In this document: in pieces, positions 61,874 through 64,000 of the stretch | Position numbering within the stretch: position 1 is the first letter of the stretch | How the letters are laid out: the number at the start of each line of letters is the position of its first letter | Assembly: GCA_965228005.1 (NCBI GenBank) | Contig: CBDDGV010000004.1 | Span: 1-64,000, forward strand | Origin: JBCCXZ01 sp965228005 | GTDB lineage: Bacteria; Planctomycetota; Planctomycetia; Pirellulales; Lacipirellulaceae | DNA: 64,000 nt | Direction: 5' to 3' | Program-made: the position numbers and the translations under genes | The notes under the pieces: generated by a model | Databases searched by the model: none | The model's input: only the letters and a program-made list of their open reading frames with translations | Told to the model about the DNA's origin: nothing

Positions 61874-62497
61874 TTAGTTGGCGTTCTCGTCCGTCTGGAA
61901 CGGGATGCCCAGCATCTTCAGCAGCTCGCGCGAGTCGTCGTCCGAGCCGCCCGAGCAGCACAGGGCGATGTTCATGCCCTGCGGCCGCAGGTACTTGTCC
62001 GGGTTCAGCTCGGGAAACACCAGCTGCTCGGTCAGGCCCAGGCTGTAGTTGCCGTTGCCGTCGAACGCCTTCGGTTTCAGTCCGCGGAAGTCTCGCACAC
62101 GCGGGAGGGCGAGCGAGATCAGCCGGTCCAGGAACTCGTACATCCGCTGGCCGCGGAGGGTCACCTTGCAGCCGATCGCCATGCCCTCGCGGAGCTTGAA
62201 GCCGGCCACCGACTTGCGGGCCCGGCAGACCATCGGCTTCTGGCCGGTGATGTCGCGCAACGCCGAGGTAGCGTCTTCCATGTGCTTCTTGTCGGTGATC
62301 GCGGTGCCCACGCCCATGCTGACGACGATCTTCTGCAGCTTCGGCAGGTCCATCACGTTCTTCCGGCCCAGCTTGTCGGCCAGGGCGGGGAGGATCTCCG
62401 ACTTGTACTTCTCCAACAGGCGGGGCGGCTCCGCTGGGACCGCCGGGGCTTGCTCCTTTTTCGAGCCCTTGCCTTTGGAGGATTTTTCTTTTGCCAT
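61874..62497 (-). CDS. rplE: 50S ribosomal protein uL5
   Basis: 207 residues. It has a lysine-rich N-terminal extension and then the L5 core: KIVVSMGVGTAITDKKHMED and FRGLKPKAFDGNGNYSLGLT. It binds 5S rRNA and P-site tRNA. The C-terminus DSRELLKMLGIPFQTDENAN is usual in this phylum as far as I can tell. It lies between rplX and rpsN. Confidence 0.96.
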   Translation of the reverse strand: MAKEKSSKGKGSKKEQAPAVPAEPPRLLEKYKSEILPALADKLGRKNVMDLPKLQKIVVSMGVGTAITDKKHMEDATSALRDITGQKPMVCRARKSVAGFKLREGMAIGCKVTLRGQRMYEFLDRLISLALPRVRDFRGLKPKAFDGNGNYSLGLTEQLVFPELNPDKYLRPQGMNIALCCSGGSDDDSRELLKMLGIPFQTDENAN

Positions 62498-62531
62498 GGT
62501 TCGTTACCGTCGGATTAATCGCCGCGTTGAG

Positions 62532-62879
62532 TTACTTCGCTGCCTTGGCAGCCTTGGGCGGGGCGATCTCGCCCGCCGTGGCGCCGCACTTCTTGCAGAA
62601 CCGCTCCTTGGCTCCGTCGCCGGCCAGCCGCACGCCGAGCCGTGACTTGCTGCCGCACGACTCGCAGAAGTACATCACGTTCGAGAGCTGCACCGGCATT
62701 TCTTTGCTCAGCCGGCCGCCCTGCGGGTGCTTCTGGCTCCGCTTCACGTGCTTGTAGACGCGGGCCACGTTCTCCACGAGCGCTTTGCCGCTCTCGCGGT
62801 CGATCTGGATCACGCGGCTCTGCGTGCCCCGGTCGGCGCCGGTGATGACTTCGACGGTGTCCCCGGTTCGGATCAGCAT
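62532..62879 (-). CDS. rplX: 50S ribosomal protein uL24
   Basis: 115 residues with the KOW motif near the N-terminus (IRTGDTVEVITGADRGTQSR) and two CxxC pairs near the end (CESC and CKKC), which may bind zinc. It helps start large subunit assembly. Its start lies 3 bases after the rplN stop. Confidence 0.96.
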   Translation of the reverse strand: MLIRTGDTVEVITGADRGTQSRVIQIDRESGKALVENVARVYKHVKRSQKHPQGGRLSKEMPVQLSNVMYFCESCGSKSRLGVRLAGDGAKERFCKKCGATAGEIAPPKAAKAAK

Positions 62880-62882
62880 TGT

Positions 62883-63251
62883 TCAGACCACCTCGTTCGC
62901 CAGGCTGACGATCTTCATGAACCGCCGCTCACGCAGCTCCCGGGCCACGGCCCCGAAGATACGCGTCCCTCGGGGGTTGTTGTCCTTGTCGATCAGCACG
63001 ACCGCGTTGCCGTCGAACCGCACGTAGCTGCCGTCGGCCCGCCGGGTCGGCGCTTTCACGCGGACGATCACCGCCCGCACGACCGACTTCTTCTTGACTT
63101 CGCTGCCGGGGATCACCGACTTGACGCTGCACACGATCACGTCGCCGATCTGTGCGAACCGGCGCCGGCTGCCGCCGAGCACCTTGATGCACATCACTTC
63201 CTTCGCGCCCGTGTTGTCCGCGACCGCCAGCCGCGTCTGCATTTGGATCAT
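62883..63251 (-). CDS. rplN: 50S ribosomal protein uL14
   Basis: 122 residues: MIQMQTRLAVADNTGAKEVM at the start and RIFGAVARELRERRFMKIVS at the end are diagnostic. It lies between rpsQ and rplX. Confidence 0.98.
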   Translation of the reverse strand: MIQMQTRLAVADNTGAKEVMCIKVLGGSRRRFAQIGDVIVCSVKSVIPGSEVKKKSVVRAVIVRVKAPTRRADGSYVRFDGNAVVLIDKDNNPRGTRIFGAVARELRERRFMKIVSLANEVV

Positions 63252-63293
63252 GGTAGGTCTCTCGCTACTAGCCGCTTCGGCCCCGGGCCGCTG

Positions 63294-63644
63294 CTAGCCT
63301 TCGGCGCCCTCCGCGGGCTCGTCCGCAGGGCTGTCCGGACTTGCGTCGCCGGCGGCGTCGGCCGCCTTCGCCGCCGCACGCATCGCGGCGATGTCCACCA
63401 GCTGGCTCTTGGCCACCACCCGCACGAGGTCCCAACGCTTGGTCTTCGAGCGGGGCGGGCACTCGACGATCTCCACCGTGTCGCCGAAGGCCGACTCGTT
63501 CTTCTCGTCGTGCACGTGGCACACCGTGCGACGCTTGATGAACTTCCCGTACTTCGGGTGACGCACCAGCCGGTCGATCTCGACCCGCCGCGTCTTGTCC
63601 GTCTTGTCGCTGGTGACGACGCCGGTGAGCTGTTTCTTTGGCAT
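63294..63644 (-). CDS. rpsQ: 30S ribosomal protein uS17
   Basis: 116 residues. The core GVVTSDKTDKTRRVEIDRLV and VRHPKYGKFIKRRTVCHVHD is S17. About 30 residues of an acidic alanine-rich tail follow, similar in style to the tails on L15 and L17. It lies between rpmC and rplN. Confidence 0.96.
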   Translation of the reverse strand: MPKKQLTGVVTSDKTDKTRRVEIDRLVRHPKYGKFIKRRTVCHVHDEKNESAFGDTVEIVECPPRSKTKRWDLVRVVAKSQLVDIAAMRAAAKAADAAGDASPDSPADEPAEGAEG

Positions 63645-63694
63645 GCTTCGTGGCCCCTTCGGCCTGCGTTACGCTTTCTTGGCTACTACTGTTC

Positions 63695-63922
63695 TTAGGA
63701 CGCCGCTTCGGCGGGTTCGGCCTTGGCGGCCGCCTTGGCACGCTCAGTCTGGATCGTCTTCACGCGGGCGATCAGACGCCGGTTCCGACGCAGCTCCGTC
63801 GGCGTGTCGAGCCGATCGGTCTGGGCCTGGATCCGCAGCCGGAACAGGTTCTCGACCGCCTCGTTGAGCGTCAGCCCGAGCTGTTCGTCGCTCATCTCGC
63901 GGAGTTCGGATGCCTTGGACAT
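63695..63922 (-). CDS. rpmC: 50S ribosomal protein uL29
   Basis: 75 residues, two helices: ELREMSDEQLGLTLNEAVEN and ELRRNRRLIARVKTIQTERA. It lies at the exit tunnel of the large subunit. It is upstream of rpsQ in the operon. Confidence 0.95.
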   Translation of the reverse strand: MSKASELREMSDEQLGLTLNEAVENLFRLRIQAQTDRLDTPTELRRNRRLIARVKTIQTERAKAAAKAEPAEAAS

Positions 63923-63977
63923 GTCTCGTCTGCCTTGCGGGGCTTATCTACTTACGACTTGCTACTAACGACTGAAC

Positions 63978-64000
63978 TATTGACGCTTCACCATCCGCAC
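63978..64000 (-). CDS. rplP: 50S ribosomal protein uL16, C-terminal end only
   Basis: Only the last codons lie in the window; read on the minus strand they give VRMVKRQ or its last part and a TAG stop at 63980-63978. The basic tail and the position before rpmC fit rplP. The rest lies beyond the right edge. Confidence 0.7.

Overview
The window is about 64 kb of high-GC bacterial chromosome, most likely from a planctomycete of the order Pirellulales. The assignment rests on gene content. There is a BBP7-type outer membrane beta-barrel protein, a DUF1559-like pseudopilin domain, several ECF sigma/anti-sigma pairs, a FolK with a long C-terminal extension, and many small genes with no recognisable family. 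No sequence search was run, so the placement is an inference. There is no prophage, CRISPR array, insertion sequence or rRNA operon, and I recognise no tRNA.

Left part (1-20.6 kb): mostly metabolic and envelope genes. On the minus strand are pyruvate dehydrogenase E1 (aceE) with its lipoamide dehydrogenase (lpdA), a TIGR01777 epimerase, a catalytically doubtful formylglycine-generating-enzyme-like protein, a rhomboid protease, a coiled-coil membrane protein and bioF. A plus-strand ECF sigma/anti-sigma pair and a CDGSH iron-sulfur protein follow. Then come three small unrecognised genes, a hemD-hemE fusion, and a folK-panC-lgt run whose Lgt carries an inserted PDZ domain.

Middle part (20.6-36 kb): regulation. 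An ECF sigma factor, a membrane anti-sigma candidate and an exported PDZ protein form a likely envelope-sensing operon. A third ECF sigma factor is followed by an unusual anti-sigma/DUF1559-like chimera. Then come aroB-dprA, a lone ParA ATPase, the large BBP7 protein with a strong terminator, a TPR protein and a large transmembrane protein with two anti-sigma-like N-terminal repeats.

Right-middle part (36-51.8 kb): a regulatory phosphotransferase cluster (hpf, ptsN, HPr, EI) runs into an RNase E/G gene. It is followed by a GIN-domain protein, rplU, a methyltransferase and a B12-dependent ribonucleotide reductase (nrdJ). A visibly AT-richer stretch (about 47.85-49.0 kb) has two small unrecognised genes. 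Next are a peroxiredoxin-like lipoprotein, a second lipoprotein and a small HExxH metallopeptidase-like protein. Several intergenic gaps here and in the left half hold palindromic double-hairpin repeats.

Right end (51.8-64 kb): a long minus-strand ribosomal operon in the classical spc/alpha order: rplP (partial), rpmC, rpsQ, rplN, rplX, rplE, rpsN, rpsH, rplF, rplR, rpsE, rplO, secY, adk, map, rpmJ, rpsM, rpsK, rpsD, rpoA, rplQ. rpmD and infA are missing from their usual places. The most unusual items are the Lgt-PDZ insertion, the anti-sigma/DUF1559 chimera, the HemD-HemE fusion, the REPIN-like double hairpins with a compensatory base change, and possible structured RNAs in the gaps near 16.6, 47.7 and 48.07 kb.
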